From positions 1 to 64,000 of the forward strand of contig JADLAB010000351.1 of the NCBI GenBank assembly GCA_020848455.1: a DNA stretch of 64,000 nucleotides, given 5' to 3'. Shown here piece after piece: positions 43,629-55,218 of this stretch. The DNA comes from Polyangiaceae bacterium (GTDB lineage Bacteria > Myxococcota_A > Polyangia > Polyangiales > Polyangiaceae). The number at the start of each line of letters is the position of its first letter. The stretch's first letter is position 1. The position numbers and the translations under genes were made by a program. Below the pieces are notes generated by a model. The model was not told the DNA's origin. It did no database searches and saw nothing but the letters and a program-made list of their open reading frames with translations.

Positions 43629-44453
43629 CTACTTCAGGTTCTCGATCTTCCAGAGGCCGGCCTCGCGCACGAACAGGACCGTGCCCCCGGCGCCGTAGGC
43701 CATGGCCGCGCGGTCCTCGGTCTGCTCGATCTTGGCCGTGGGCAGGGCGCTCCGGATCGCCTGCACCGTCTTGTGCATGAGCTCCTTCTGCGGGCCTTCC
43801 CAGCTCTTCTTGAGCCCCGCGGCGGCGCGGCGCAGATCCTCCTCGGCCGGCGTCGGGCCGGTCTTGGCGGGCGGCGCCGCAGGGGCGGGCGGGGTGGCAG
43901 ACGCGGCCGGCTCCCCGGCCCCGCCGGCGGGCACGGGCTCGGTCGCCGCCGCCGCCGGTGCCTCGACCGCCGCCGCGGCGAGCGCGAGCTCGGCCTCGCG
44001 CTCGGCGTCGGGCATGTAGCGCACGAGGATGTCGTAGCGACCGCGCTCGAAGGCGCGCAGGAACCCGAGCAGCGCCTGCCGGGGCGTGGCCTGGCTGTAG
44101 CGGTCGATGCCCGTCCCGTCGATGCGCCACCGGCCCTGTTCGTACACGAGCACGAGCTCGTCGCCGCTCGGCGCCTGCACCGTGGCGGTGACCACGGGAT
44201 CGCTCGCCGCCCGGCTCAGGGTGCGGGCGATCTCGCTCACGTCGTCGTGGCTCTCCTTGACGATGCGGCGGAACGCCTCGAGCGAGAGCTGGCGCTTGGC
44301 GTCGTCCGAGAGCAGCTGATACGCCTCGTCGGCCCGACCCGCCTCGAGCGCCTCGGCGTAGGCGTGCAGGGCGTCCGAGGGGCCCTGGCTCGCACGCGGG
44401 CCGCACCCTGCCGCGAGGGCGACCGAGACGAGCGCGAGCCGAGTCCACTTCAC
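43629..44453 (-). CDS. Lipoprotein with tandem NTF2/DUF4878-like folds (tentative)
   Basis: The 274-residue protein has a lipobox (ALAAGC, Cys17). Its N-terminal half (HAYAEALEAGRADEAYQLLS, RIVKESHDDVSEIARTLS, ELVLVYEQGRWRIDGTG) has the shape of an NTF2-like domain such as DUF4878: helices then strands ending in W-R-I-D. An Ala/Pro-rich linker follows, and a C-terminal segment again ends in strands (VLFVREAGLWKIENLK), so two related folds may be present. The GTG at 44453 gives the lipoprotein signal at the very start; upstream in-frame reading would add an Arg-rich leader. Specific function unknown. Confidence 0.7.
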   Translation of the reverse strand: MKWTRLALVSVALAAGCGPRASQGPSDALHAYAEALEAGRADEAYQLLSDDAKRQLSLEAFRRIVKESHDDVSEIARTLSRAASDPVVTATVQAPSGDELVLVYEQGRWRIDGTGIDRYSQATPRQALLGFLRAFERGRYDILVRYMPDAEREAELALAAAAVEAPAAAATEPVPAGGAGEPAASATPPAPAAPPAKTGPTPAEEDLRRAAAGLKKSWEGPQKELMHKTVQAIRSALPTAKIEQTEDRAAMAYGAGGTVLFVREAGLWKIENLK

Positions 44454-44653
44454 GGCCCCTCGATAGCACAGGGCACCCAGCGCGGGGAGCGGCGGGGCCG
44501 TCGCCTCGTGACCCGGGCCCCGGGAACCCGCACGAGCGCCCGGGGCCCGAAGGCGCGAGCCGGGAGCCCACGTGCGGGCCAAGAACCTTGCCGCCGGATC
44601 GGGGGACGACCGACCCCATGGCTCGTGCGCGCCGCCTATACTAGGGTTGCGTC

Positions 44654-47107
<2,454 letters not shown>

Positions 47108-47157
47108 GCGAGGCGCGGCTGCTGGCGCGCCTCGGCGCGCGCGTCGGACGCGATCGC

Positions 47158-49425
47158 GTGCGCGTCGTCGGCGCGGCCGTGGTGGTCGCGCTCCACGCCG
47201 CCATCGGCTTCGTGCCGCTCTTCGACGGACCGGGCTACGAGTACGCGCTCGCGAGCGGGCTCGTCCTGCCCCTGGTCTGCGCGGTCGTCGTGGCGCTCGA
47301 TCTGTCGGCCCGGGCTCGGGACCCGTTCCACGCCTACTGCCGCGCGGTCGGCACCGGGGCGGGCTACGCGCTGCTCGGCTGGCTCGTGGCGCTCGCGCAC
47401 GGCCTGCGCGCCGGCCTGTGCGACCCCTGGGGCGGCACGCTGCTCTACGCGCTCGGGCCGGGTGTCGGGGCCGTGCTCGCCGCCGTGTGGGGCGCCGTCG
47501 CCGCCGAGCTCGCGCTTCGCCTGCGCCGGCGCCGCCTGATCGCCGTCCTTTCGGGCCTCGCGCTGCCCGTCGGGCACGTCGCCTTCGGCCTCGCCTGGTT
47601 CTACTTCACGCCGACCATCTTCGCGTACAGCCCCTTCGTCGGCCTCTTCTCGGGCTCGCTCTACGAGACCGTGATCGACTCGAGCGGCCTCGGGAGCTAC
47701 CGCGTCGCCTCGGCGGCGACGCTCTTCTCGGGCTACGTGCTCGCCCTGCACCTCGTGCGCCGCGACGGTGCGCGGCTCGGGTGGCGCTCGGTCGGCCGGC
47801 CGGGCCTGCTCGCCCTCGGGATGGCGTGCGCCGCGGCCTCGTTCGCGTCGGTGCTCTTCGGCTCGGCGCTCGGCCACTGGCAGACGGCCTCGACCATCGC
47901 GGCCGAGCTCGGCGGCCGCATCGAGGGCGAGAGCTGCGACGTCGTCCATGCGAGCACGCTCGGACGCGACGACGTGCGGCGCTTCGCGCGCGAGTGCGAG
48001 GCCTCGGTGCGCGAGGTGGCGGCCGGGCTCGGGATCGAGCCGCGCCGCATCCGCGTGTTCCTCTTCGCCGACGCGGCCCAGAAGCGCCGGCTCATGGGGG
48101 CTGGCGACGTGCTCATCGCCAAGCCGTGGCGCGACGAGATCTACCTGAACCCGGGGGGCTACCCGCACCGCGTCCTGTCGCACGAGCTCGTGCACGCTCT
48201 CGCAGCGCCGCTCGGCCGCGGGCCCTTCGCCATCGCGGGGGCGCTCGGCGGCCTGTGGCCGAGCCCCGGCCTCATCGAGGGGCTGGCCGTGGCCTTCTCG
48301 CCGCCCGAGGGCCAGCTCTCGGCGAGCGAGTGGGCCAAGGCGATGCGGGCCATCGGCATCCTGCCGTCGCTCGAGCGGCTCTTCGCGCTCGGCTTTCTCG
48401 GCGAGCACGCGGACACGGCGTACACCGCGGCGGGCGCCTTCGTCGGCTGGGTGCGGGACCGGTACGGCCTCTCGGTCGTGCAGCGCTGGTACGGCGGGGC
48501 GGACCTCGCCGAGCTCACCGGTGCCGCGCTCGCCGAGCTCGAGCGCGCCTGGCACGAGGCGCTCGACGCGCTCGCGCTCGAGCCCGAGGCGCTCGCGCAG
48601 GCGCGCGCCCGCTTCGACCAGCCCGGCGTGTTCGGCCGGACGTGCCCGCACGCGGTCGACGCGCTGCTCGGGGAGGCCGGACGGGCCAGCGGGGCGGGGG
48701 ACTGCGGTCGCGCTGTGGCCCGCTACGACGCGGTCCTCGGCCTCGACCGTGGCAACGCTCGCGCCCTCTTCGAGCGCGCGAGCTGCCGCGACGGCATCGG
48801 GCAGGGCGACGCCGCGCGCGCCGAGCTCGCGGCCCTCGCGGCGGACCCGTCGGTGCACGTGCGGCAGCGCGAGCGCGCCACGGAGCGGCTCGGCGACCTG
48901 TTTCTCCGCGACGGGGCGCCCGCCGAGGCGCGGCGGCGCTACGCCGAGCTCCGCTCGGACGGGCTCGGCGAGGATCGGCTCCGCACCCTCGACGTGAAGG
49001 AGGCCGTGGCGGACGATCCGCTCGGCCGCGACGCCGTGGTGGCCCTGCTCGTGGGCCGCGCCGGGCGCGCGCCTGACCTCGACGAGGCCATCGACTTGCT
49101 CGGTCGGTGGCGGGCCCGCTCGCCGGAGGACGGCCTGCCGGAGTATCTCATCGGCCGGCAGCACCACAACGCAGGCCGCTTCGCGCTCGCCGCCGAGCGG
49201 CTCGACGCGGCGCTCGGGCTCGGGCTCGCCCTGCCGCGCGTGCGCGTCGAGGCCCTGCGCCTGCGCCTCGAGGCCGCCTGCGCGCTCGAGGACGAGCCCG
49301 GGGTGCGCACCACCTACGCGGCCTACGTCGCCGAGCCCGGCGTGACGCCGAACCGAAAGCGCGCCGCCCACGCGCTCGTCGCGCGCTGCCTGCCCGAGGG
49401 GAGCGAACGACCGCCCGAGCCGTGA
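47158..49425 (+). CDS. Membrane HExxH metallopeptidase-like protein with TPR tail
   Basis: The 755-residue protein has about six N-terminal membrane segments (VVVALHAAIGFVPLF, ALLGWLVALAHGL, VLAAVWGAVAAELAL and others), a soluble domain with SHELVHALAA (H342, E343, H346) and the probable third ligand E374 in LIEGLAVAF. This fits a gluzincin (peptidase-MA-like) site, and a TPR-like C-terminus follows (ARYDAVLGLDRGNARALFER, LPEYLIGRQHHNAGRFALAA). It may process or monitor proteins at the membrane. It follows lon by 50 bases on the same strand. The GTG at 47158 is used; the frame is open further back into lon, so the true start is uncertain. Confidence 0.72.
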   Translation: MRVVGAAVVVALHAAIGFVPLFDGPGYEYALASGLVLPLVCAVVVALDLSARARDPFHAYCRAVGTGAGYALLGWLVALAHGLRAGLCDPWGGTLLYALGPGVGAVLAAVWGAVAAELALRLRRRRLIAVLSGLALPVGHVAFGLAWFYFTPTIFAYSPFVGLFSGSLYETVIDSSGLGSYRVASAATLFSGYVLALHLVRRDGARLGWRSVGRPGLLALGMACAAASFASVLFGSALGHWQTASTIAAELGGRIEGESCDVVHASTLGRDDVRRFARECEASVREVAAGLGIEPRRIRVFLFADAAQKRRLMGAGDVLIAKPWRDEIYLNPGGYPHRVLSHELVHALAAPLGRGPFAIAGALGGLWPSPGLIEGLAVAFSPPEGQLSASEWAKAMRAIGILPSLERLFALGFLGEHADTAYTAAGAFVGWVRDRYGLSVVQRWYGGADLAELTGAALAELERAWHEALDALALEPEALAQARARFDQPGVFGRTCPHAVDALLGEAGRASGAGDCGRAVARYDAVLGLDRGNARALFERASCRDGIGQGDAARAELAALAADPSVHVRQRERATERLGDLFLRDGAPAEARRRYAELRSDGLGEDRLRTLDVKEAVADDPLGRDAVVALLVGRAGRAPDLDEAIDLLGRWRARSPEDGLPEYLIGRQHHNAGRFALAAERLDAALGLGLALPRVRVEALRLRLEAACALEDEPGVRTTYAAYVAEPGVTPNRKRAAHALVARCLPEGSERPPEP

Positions 49426-49426
49426 G

Positions 49427-51190
49427 CTACTCGGAGAGCTGGATCGGGATGTACAGCATCCGCATCTTCGACATCGTGCCTTCGCGCGTGTAGCCGGTCA
49501 GGCCGTAGAGGATGTTCCACCAGTGGCCCTGCGGCGAGGCGCCGAACGACAGGAGCGGGAAGAAGTGCACTTCCCAGTCGGTGCCGCCCTCGACCTTCTC
49601 CTCGCGGTAGTAGGTGTTGGCGACCAGGGTCGAGACCTTGCGGTCGTCGGCGAAGCGCCAGAAGATCGGGAAGACGACGGTCGAGCGGCTCTGCGGCGAG
49701 GCGAAGTCCCACACCACGGGCGCGAGCACGAAGTGCGTCGACTGGTAGCTGCGGCCCATGAAGAAGAACGGCAACACGTCCGTCTCCCAGCCGGTGAGAT
49801 CGGTGCGGTAGCGCACGAGCGGCGAGAACCACTGCTCGTCGTAGATGCCGTGGCGCTGGAAGTGGCCGTAGAAGGGGAAGACCGCCAGGTCCTCGCTGCG
49901 CGGCGAGCTGTTGTAGTAGACGAACGGGAAGGCGACGTAGGTCTCCTGGCCGATGTCCGGGTCCGCGTAACGCCAGAACAGCGGCGTCACCATGTCGAGC
50001 TCGGTGCGACCGCGGTGCCGGGCGTAGAGGTACGTGGCGAAGGTCTCGGCGCCGTCCTCGGCGACCGCGTTCAGGAACAGCGGCGTGACGAGCAGCGACT
50101 GAGTCGGACCCTTGTAGCCGTAGTGGAACAGCGGAAAGAGCGTGGTGTGCTCCTCGTCCGGGCCGTAGTTGTGGAAGAACAGCGGCAGGACGTCGAAGAA
50201 GCCGGTGTCGCGCGACTCGCCGTACACGACCGGGCCCCACACGTTGAGCGTGGTGTCGCCGATGTCGCTGTACTCGTAGTAGTGCAAGAGCGGCGGGATG
50301 ACCTCGTACTCGCGGCGCGCGTCGCGGCCCCAGAAGTAGAAGGGGGCCACGCCGAGGTGGATGTCGTCGGCCGTGCGCGCGTCGCAGTTCGGGCCGCCCT
50401 TCCACCAGCAGAACGCGGGCCCGGCCATCTGGAAGCCGTCGTGGTCGGTGCTCTGGGCGAAGGTGAGCAGCGGCGGGATGTAGAGGTAGCTCGAGCCGTC
50501 GTCCCACGCGCCCTCGAAGAAGAGCGGCGCCACCCAGTTCTGGTGCCCGTGCGGCGACTCCGAGTGCATGACCGGCGGGATGACGGTCGTGTAGGTCTCG
50601 TCGCTGCGGAAGTGCCAGAAGAGCGGGAAGAAGACGTCCGCGTCGGCCTTCTCGCTGCGGCGCTGGTAGTAGTTGAGCCCGAAGAGCGACTCGCGATCGT
50701 CCTTCTGCTGCTTCTCCAGCCAGAACGGGAACACCATGCGGAACTGGTAGTCGCCGCTCGTCTCCTCGTAATACGGGCCGTACCAGGTGCGCTCGATCTC
50801 GGTCGTCTTGCCCTTCTCGTACTCGGGGTCCGCGTCCGTGCCGATGCGCAGCTTGAGCTCCTCGTGGATGAAGAGCGGGTTCTCGGGCAGCTCCGGCTCC
50901 TGGGTCGGGAGCTTGGCCTGCGACTCGCCGCCGGAGGCCGCGTGCGTCTCCTGACCGGTCGGCGGGGCGTTCGGCACGCCCGTCGCGGGCGGGCCGACCG
51001 GCAGCGGATCACCCGGGTCCTGCGCCCAGGCGACCGACACCGTGCCGCACGAGCACGCGAGCGCGAGCGCCGCGGCGAGCCACCACGCCGGGCGAAGCCC
51101 GGACCGCGCGCCGAGCGCACGGGCCGAGAGCCGGAGCACCCGGTCGAGGAGCCCCGCGCCGACGGCGCGCTCGCGGCGGCGAGCGCTCAT
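49427..51190 (-). CDS. Exported protein with repeated FPLFW/PPLL beta motifs
   Basis: The 587-residue protein has an N-terminal signal peptide (ALALACSCGTVSVAWAQ), a Pro-rich stretch, and then at least ten loosely repeated units of about 30-40 residues. Each has aromatic strands such as DVFFPLFWHF, TTVIPPVMH, WVAPLFFEG, LYIPPLLTF, GVAPFYFWG, TTLFPLFHYG and VVFPIFWRF. The pattern suggests a beta-barrel or propeller in the outer membrane or periplasm; no Pfam-like name could be given. The ATG overlaps the hisS stop by four bases (ATGA), so it is coupled to hisS. Its own stop is one base from the convergent metallopeptidase gene's stop. Confidence 0.65.
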   Translation of the reverse strand: MSARRRERAVGAGLLDRVLRLSARALGARSGLRPAWWLAAALALACSCGTVSVAWAQDPGDPLPVGPPATGVPNAPPTGQETHAASGGESQAKLPTQEPELPENPLFIHEELKLRIGTDADPEYEKGKTTEIERTWYGPYYEETSGDYQFRMVFPFWLEKQQKDDRESLFGLNYYQRRSEKADADVFFPLFWHFRSDETYTTVIPPVMHSESPHGHQNWVAPLFFEGAWDDGSSYLYIPPLLTFAQSTDHDGFQMAGPAFCWWKGGPNCDARTADDIHLGVAPFYFWGRDARREYEVIPPLLHYYEYSDIGDTTLNVWGPVVYGESRDTGFFDVLPLFFHNYGPDEEHTTLFPLFHYGYKGPTQSLLVTPLFLNAVAEDGAETFATYLYARHRGRTELDMVTPLFWRYADPDIGQETYVAFPFVYYNSSPRSEDLAVFPFYGHFQRHGIYDEQWFSPLVRYRTDLTGWETDVLPFFFMGRSYQSTHFVLAPVVWDFASPQSRSTVVFPIFWRFADDRKVSTLVANTYYREEKVEGGTDWEVHFFPLLSFGASPQGHWWNILYGLTGYTREGTMSKMRMLYIPIQLSE

Positions 51191-52479
51191 CCGTCTCGGC
51201 TCCCGGCACCGGCGGGCGGCGGTCCCTCGGCGAGACGCGTGCCGAGGCTGCGGGGCGCCTCCTCGAGCGACACCTCCCACTGCTCGTGACGCGCCAGGTC
51301 CTTCACCGTGACGACCCCTCGCGCGAGCTCGCCCTCGCCGAGCAAAAGGCACAGGCTCGCCCGCAGGCCGTCGGCGCGGCGCAGCTTCGCCTTGAGGCTC
51401 GCGGCGCGCGCGTCGAGCTCGACCCGCAGCCCTGCCTGGCGCAGGCGCGAGGCGAGGCGCAGGGCGGGCGCGTGGGTCGGCTCGCCGAGCGTGACGAGGT
51501 AGCAGTGCGGGCCGGCGGCCGCGGCGGCCTCGGGCATCAGCGCGAGCAGGCGCTCGAGCCCCATCGCGAAGCCGATGGCCGGCACGGCGGGGCCCCCGAG
51601 GCTCTCGACCATGCCGTCGTAGCGGCCGCCGCCGGCGAGGGCGCTCTGCGCGCCGAGCTCGTCCGTGGTCGTGCGCAGCTCGAACAGCGTGCGCGTGTAG
51701 TAGTCGAGCCCGCGCACCAGCTTCGGATCGACCACGAAGGGGAGCTCGAGGCTCTCGAGGTAGCGGCACAGGCCCTGGAAGTGCGCGGCGTCGTCGCCGT
51801 CGAGCAGCTCGGTGGCGGTCGGCGCGGCCGCGATGGCCGCCGCGTCCTCCGGGCTCTTCGAGTCGAGGATGCGCAGCGGGTTCGTCTGCAGGCGGCGGCG
51901 CGAGTCCTCGCTCAGGCTGCCGGCGATCGGGGCGAAGTGCGAGCGGAGCGCCTCGCGGTAACGCGCCTGCGCCGCCTTGCTGCCGATCGAGTTCACATGG
52001 ATCCGGTAGTCGCCGATGCCGAGCTCGCCGACCACCTCGGCCACGAGGCCGATGAGCTCGGCGTCGCACACCGGCCCCGGGTCGCCGAACAGCTCGCAGC
52101 CTGCCTGGTGGAACTGGCGCAGGCGCCCCTTGGCCGGCCGCTCGGCGCGGAACATCGGCCCGAGGTAGTACCAGCGGCTCACCGGCTCCTTGCCTTGGAC
52201 CGCGTTCTGGACGTAGGCCCGGGCCACGCCCGCCGTGCCCTCGGGACGGACCGTCAGGGCGTCGCCGTGGCGCTCGAAGGAGTACATCTCCTTCTCGACG
52301 ACGTCGGTGGACTCGCCGATCTGCCGGACGAACAGCTCCGTCGGCTCGAGCAGGGGCGTCCGCACCTCGGCGTAGCCGTGCCGCTCGGCGGCCGCACGGA
52401 AGGTGCGCTCCAGCCGGTGCCACTGCCCGACGTGCTCTGGCAGGATGTCTTTCATCCCCCGGACGGCGCGAAGGTCCAT
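51187..52479 (-). CDS. hisS: Histidyl-tRNA synthetase
   Basis: The 430-residue class II synthetase charges tRNA-His. The N-terminal motif RAVRGMKDILPEHVGQW is typical. Motif 2 is RWYYLGPMFRAERPAKGRLR with QFHQAGCELFG, the histidine-specific block VRGLDYYTRTLFE follows, and motif 3 is PAIGFAMGLERLLALM. The anticodon-binding domain is at the C-terminus (CYLVTLGEPTHAPALRLA). Length agrees with the family. The start lies 165 bases from the divergent ruvX gene; the stop overlaps the next gene (ATGA), an exported repeat protein. Confidence 0.96.
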   Translation of the reverse strand: MDLRAVRGMKDILPEHVGQWHRLERTFRAAAERHGYAEVRTPLLEPTELFVRQIGESTDVVEKEMYSFERHGDALTVRPEGTAGVARAYVQNAVQGKEPVSRWYYLGPMFRAERPAKGRLRQFHQAGCELFGDPGPVCDAELIGLVAEVVGELGIGDYRIHVNSIGSKAAQARYREALRSHFAPIAGSLSEDSRRRLQTNPLRILDSKSPEDAAAIAAAPTATELLDGDDAAHFQGLCRYLESLELPFVVDPKLVRGLDYYTRTLFELRTTTDELGAQSALAGGGRYDGMVESLGGPAVPAIGFAMGLERLLALMPEAAAAAGPHCYLVTLGEPTHAPALRLASRLRQAGLRVELDARAASLKAKLRRADGLRASLCLLLGEGELARGVVTVKDLARHEQWEVSLEEAPRSLGTRLAEGPPPAGAGSRDG

Positions 52480-52643
52480 GTCGGCTTACCGCTTCTCCCG
52501 CGTGGCGCGGTCACCTCGCTCCCGTCGAGGCTCCGCCAGTGTGTCCAAGTACGCGACGGGCTTATGGTAGGAGCGGGGCGAGGGGTCAAGCTCCGTCACC
52601 GTTGGGCCTTTCGTGCCGCGCTGGCCCGGCGTACGGAGAGCCC

Positions 52644-53105
52644 GTGGCGGAAAAAGAACGCGCGCCGGTGGGCCGGGTGGCGGCGCTCGACTGGGGCAAG
52701 GCCCGGGTCGGGCTGGCGGTGAGCGACGAGCTCGGGCTCTACGCCCACGCCCGCCCCGCCCTCGACGGGCGCGACCGCCGGGCGCTGCTCGCGGCGCTCG
52801 CGACCCTGGCGCGCGAGGAGCCGATCCGGCGCTTCCTGGTCGGGCTCCCGCTCGACATGTCCGGCCGGGACGGGCCGGCTGCGGACCGGGCGACCCGGTT
52901 CGCGGCGGCCGTGTGCCAGGCGACCGGCGTCGAGGTCGAGCTCGTCGACGAGCGCTTGACGACCGTTCAGGCCGAGCGCTCGCTCGCCGAGCAGGGGGCG
53001 AGCACGAGCGAGCGCATCGCCCGGCGCGACGGGGCCGCGGCCGCCATCCTGCTCCAGAGCTGGCTCGACGGGCGGCGCACGCGCCGGCGGTCGCCGCGGG
53101 CGTGA
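52644..53105 (+). CDS. ruvX: Putative pre-16S rRNA nuclease / Holliday-junction resolvase-like RuvX (YqgF)
   Basis: The 153-residue RNase H-fold protein starts RVAALDWGKARVGLAVSDEL, with the conserved first Asp, and contains RFLVGLPLDMSGRDGPAADR and VELVDERLTTVQAERSL, the three acidic-site stretches of YqgF. In E. coli YqgF helps finish 16S rRNA 5'-end processing. The GTG at 52644 is supported by GGAGAG at 52635-52640. The tail is basic (RRTRRRSPRA). It converges with the biotin carboxylase gene. Confidence 0.9.
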   Translation: MAEKERAPVGRVAALDWGKARVGLAVSDELGLYAHARPALDGRDRRALLAALATLAREEPIRRFLVGLPLDMSGRDGPAADRATRFAAAVCQATGVEVELVDERLTTVQAERSLAEQGASTSERIARRDGAAAAILLQSWLDGRRTRRRSPRA

Positions 53106-53144
53106 CGGCCAAGGCCTCGAGGCGTGTGGGCCGAGCTCGGGTGG

Positions 53145-54647
53145 CTAGCGCCCGAGCCGCGCGCGGTGCCCTTGGACCCAGGTCGATGGCCCCCGGCCGC
53201 CGGCGGTCACGGCGGGCTCCGGGGTCGTCGCGCGCGCTGCCGCGAGCGCCACGGCGACCGCCACGGCCTCGGCCTCGCCGTCCGGCAAGGCGCGCTCGCC
53301 GAGCAGCGCGTCCTTGTGGTCGGCGATGAAGCCCGTGTGGTAGCGCCCGGCCGCGAACTCGGGGTGCGACAGCAGCAGCTCGAGGAACGCGAGGTTGTTG
53401 CGCACGCCCGAGAGCCGGTACTCGCCGAGCGCGCGCCGCATGCGCCCGAGCGCGGCCGCGCGCGTGGGGCCCCACACGCTCAGCTTCGAGACGAGCGGAT
53501 CGTAGTGGCCGGACACCTCCGCGCCCTCGTCGTAGCCGCCGTCGTCGCGCACGAACGGGCCGGACGGCACACGCAGCGCGCGCACGACGCCGGGGCTCGG
53601 CAGAAAGCCCGCCGCCGGATCTTCGGCGTAGATGCGGCACTCGATCGAGGCGCCCCGCGCGACCACGTCCTCTTGCCCGAAGGCCAGGCGTTCGCCCGCC
53701 GCGACCCGCAGCATCTCGGCGACGAGATCGAGGCCCGTCACCCACTCGGTGATCGGGTGCTCGACCTGCAAGCGCGTGTTCATCTCGAGGAAGTAGAACC
53801 GGCCGGCCTCGTCCATCAGGAACTCGACCGTGCCGGCCGAGTAGTAGCCGACCGCGCGCGCCGCCTGGACGGCGACGGCGCCCATCTCGGCCATGAGCTC
53901 CGGCGTCGCGGCGGGCGCGGGACAGGGCGTCTCCTCGACGATCTTCTGATGCCGGCGCTGCACCGAGCAGTCGCGCTCGTGCAGGTGCACGACGGAGCCG
54001 TGCTGGTCGCCGAGGAGCTGCACCTCGACGTGGCGCGGCCGCACGATCGCGCGCTCGAGGTACACCGTGCCGTCGCCGAAGGCCGCGGCGGCCTCGCTCG
54101 AGGCGCGGTCGAAGGCGCGCTCGAGCTCGACCCGCGCGTGGCACAGCCGCATGCCCTTGCCCCCGCCGCCGAAGGCCGCCTTCAGCATCACCGGGTAGCC
54201 GATGCGCTCGGCCTCGACGAGCGCCTCGGCGAGCGAGCCCGCCCGCCCGCCGGGCACGATGGGCACCTTCGCGGCGTCCATCAGCGCGCGCGACGCGGGC
54301 TTGCTGCCCATCGCGGCGATGGCCGAGGCGGGCGGGCCGACGAACACGATGCCGGCGTCGTGACAGGCGCCCGCGAACTCGGTGTTCTCGGACAGAAAGC
54401 CGTAGCCGGGGCAGATGGCCTCGGCGCCGGTCGCGCGCGCCGCGTCGAGGATGCGCTCGGGACGGAGGTAGCTCTCGGACGCCCGCGCCGGCCCGATCCC
54501 CACGGCCTCGTCGGCGAGCCGCACGTGCAGGGCACGCCGGTCGGCGTCCGAGTAGACCGCGACCGACGCGATGCCCATCTCGCGCAGGGTGCGCAGAATG
54601 CGGACGGCGATCTCCCCCCGGTTGGCGACGAGCACCTTGCGGAACAC
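53145..54647 (-). CDS. accC: Biotin carboxylase subunit (acyl-CoA carboxylase alpha type)
   Basis: The 500-residue ATP-grasp enzyme starts MFRKVLVANRGEIAVRILRT. It contains the Gly-rich ATP loop KAAFGGGGKGM, ERAIVRPRHVEVQLLGD, HERDCSVQRRHQKIVEETPC, EMNTRLQVEHPITEWVTGLD and the C-terminal lid SGVRNNLAFLELLL. It carboxylates biotin using bicarbonate and ATP, giving carboxybiotin for acetyl- or propionyl-CoA carboxylation. No biotin-carrier or carboxyltransferase gene is in the window, so which acyl-CoA it serves is open. The protein ends in an Ala/Arg tail without a BCCP domain. Confidence 0.92.
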   Translation of the reverse strand: MFRKVLVANRGEIAVRILRTLREMGIASVAVYSDADRRALHVRLADEAVGIGPARASESYLRPERILDAARATGAEAICPGYGFLSENTEFAGACHDAGIVFVGPPASAIAAMGSKPASRALMDAAKVPIVPGGRAGSLAEALVEAERIGYPVMLKAAFGGGGKGMRLCHARVELERAFDRASSEAAAAFGDGTVYLERAIVRPRHVEVQLLGDQHGSVVHLHERDCSVQRRHQKIVEETPCPAPAATPELMAEMGAVAVQAARAVGYYSAGTVEFLMDEAGRFYFLEMNTRLQVEHPITEWVTGLDLVAEMLRVAAGERLAFGQEDVVARGASIECRIYAEDPAAGFLPSPGVVRALRVPSGPFVRDDGGYDEGAEVSGHYDPLVSKLSVWGPTRAAALGRMRRALGEYRLSGVRNNLAFLELLLSHPEFAAGRYHTGFIADHKDALLGERALPDGEAEAVAVAVALAAARATTPEPAVTAGGRGPSTWVQGHRARLGR

Positions 54648-54754
54648 GCGGCCTCCCTACCACGGCGCCGCGCCGGCTTTCACCCGCCTCGTGTCTGCGC
54701 GCGGCCGCGCGGGCAAATTGCGGCGCCGACCCCGGCGTGCGAAAAAGGGGAGCG

Positions 54755-55165
54755 ATGACCGAGCTTCCGTCCGGACCGGCACCCGCCCAGCCGAGCGTGC
54801 GCCTCGACAAGTGGCTTTGGGCGGCGCGCTTCTTCAAGTCGCGCTCGCAGGCGACCGTGGCGTGCGGCGCCGGGCACGTGAAGATCGAAGGCGTCGCGGC
54901 GAAGGCCGCGCGTGGCGTGCGCGGCGGCGAGCGCATCGAGGTGGTCACGCCGGGCGGCGTGCGGATCGTCGAGGTGCGCGCGCTCGCCGAGCGGCGCGGG
55001 CCCGCCCCCGCGGCGCGCGAGCTCTACGTCGACCACACGCCGCCTCCGGCCCCCGACGCCGACCTCTTCGCGCGCTTGCCGCCGGCCCGCGCTCGCGGGG
55101 CCGGCCGCCCCACGAAGCGCGACCGGCGCACGATCGACCGGCTGCGCGACGACGACGCTTTCTAG
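54755..55165 (+). CDS. hslR: S4-domain RNA-binding protein, Hsp15-like
   Basis: The 136-residue protein has an S4 domain (VRLDKWLWAARFFKSRSQAT, ACGAGHVKIEG, GGERIEVVTPGGVRIVEV) typical of HslR/Hsp15, which binds 50S subunits carrying stalled nascent chains. The basic C-terminal extension GRPTKRDRRTIDRLRDDD matches the family. The ATG at 54755 is preferred because GGGGAG precedes it directly; a GTG at 54737 is possible. It is divergent from the biotin carboxylase and 53 bases ahead of xseA. Confidence 0.9.
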   Translation: MTELPSGPAPAQPSVRLDKWLWAARFFKSRSQATVACGAGHVKIEGVAAKAARGVRGGERIEVVTPGGVRIVEVRALAERRGPAPAARELYVDHTPPPAPDADLFARLPPARARGAGRPTKRDRRTIDRLRDDDAF

Positions 55166-55218
55166 CCAGCAGAGTCGAAGCTCGACGTTCCCGATGTGAG
55201 CTCCTTCGAGACCCGCGC

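Noticed and set aside
44586-44619. Heat-shock (sigma-32) promoter for lon
   Set aside because: A CTTG at 44587-44590 and a CCCCAT at 44614-44619 are present, but the spacer of about 20 bases after the first box is too long for the sigma-32 consensus.
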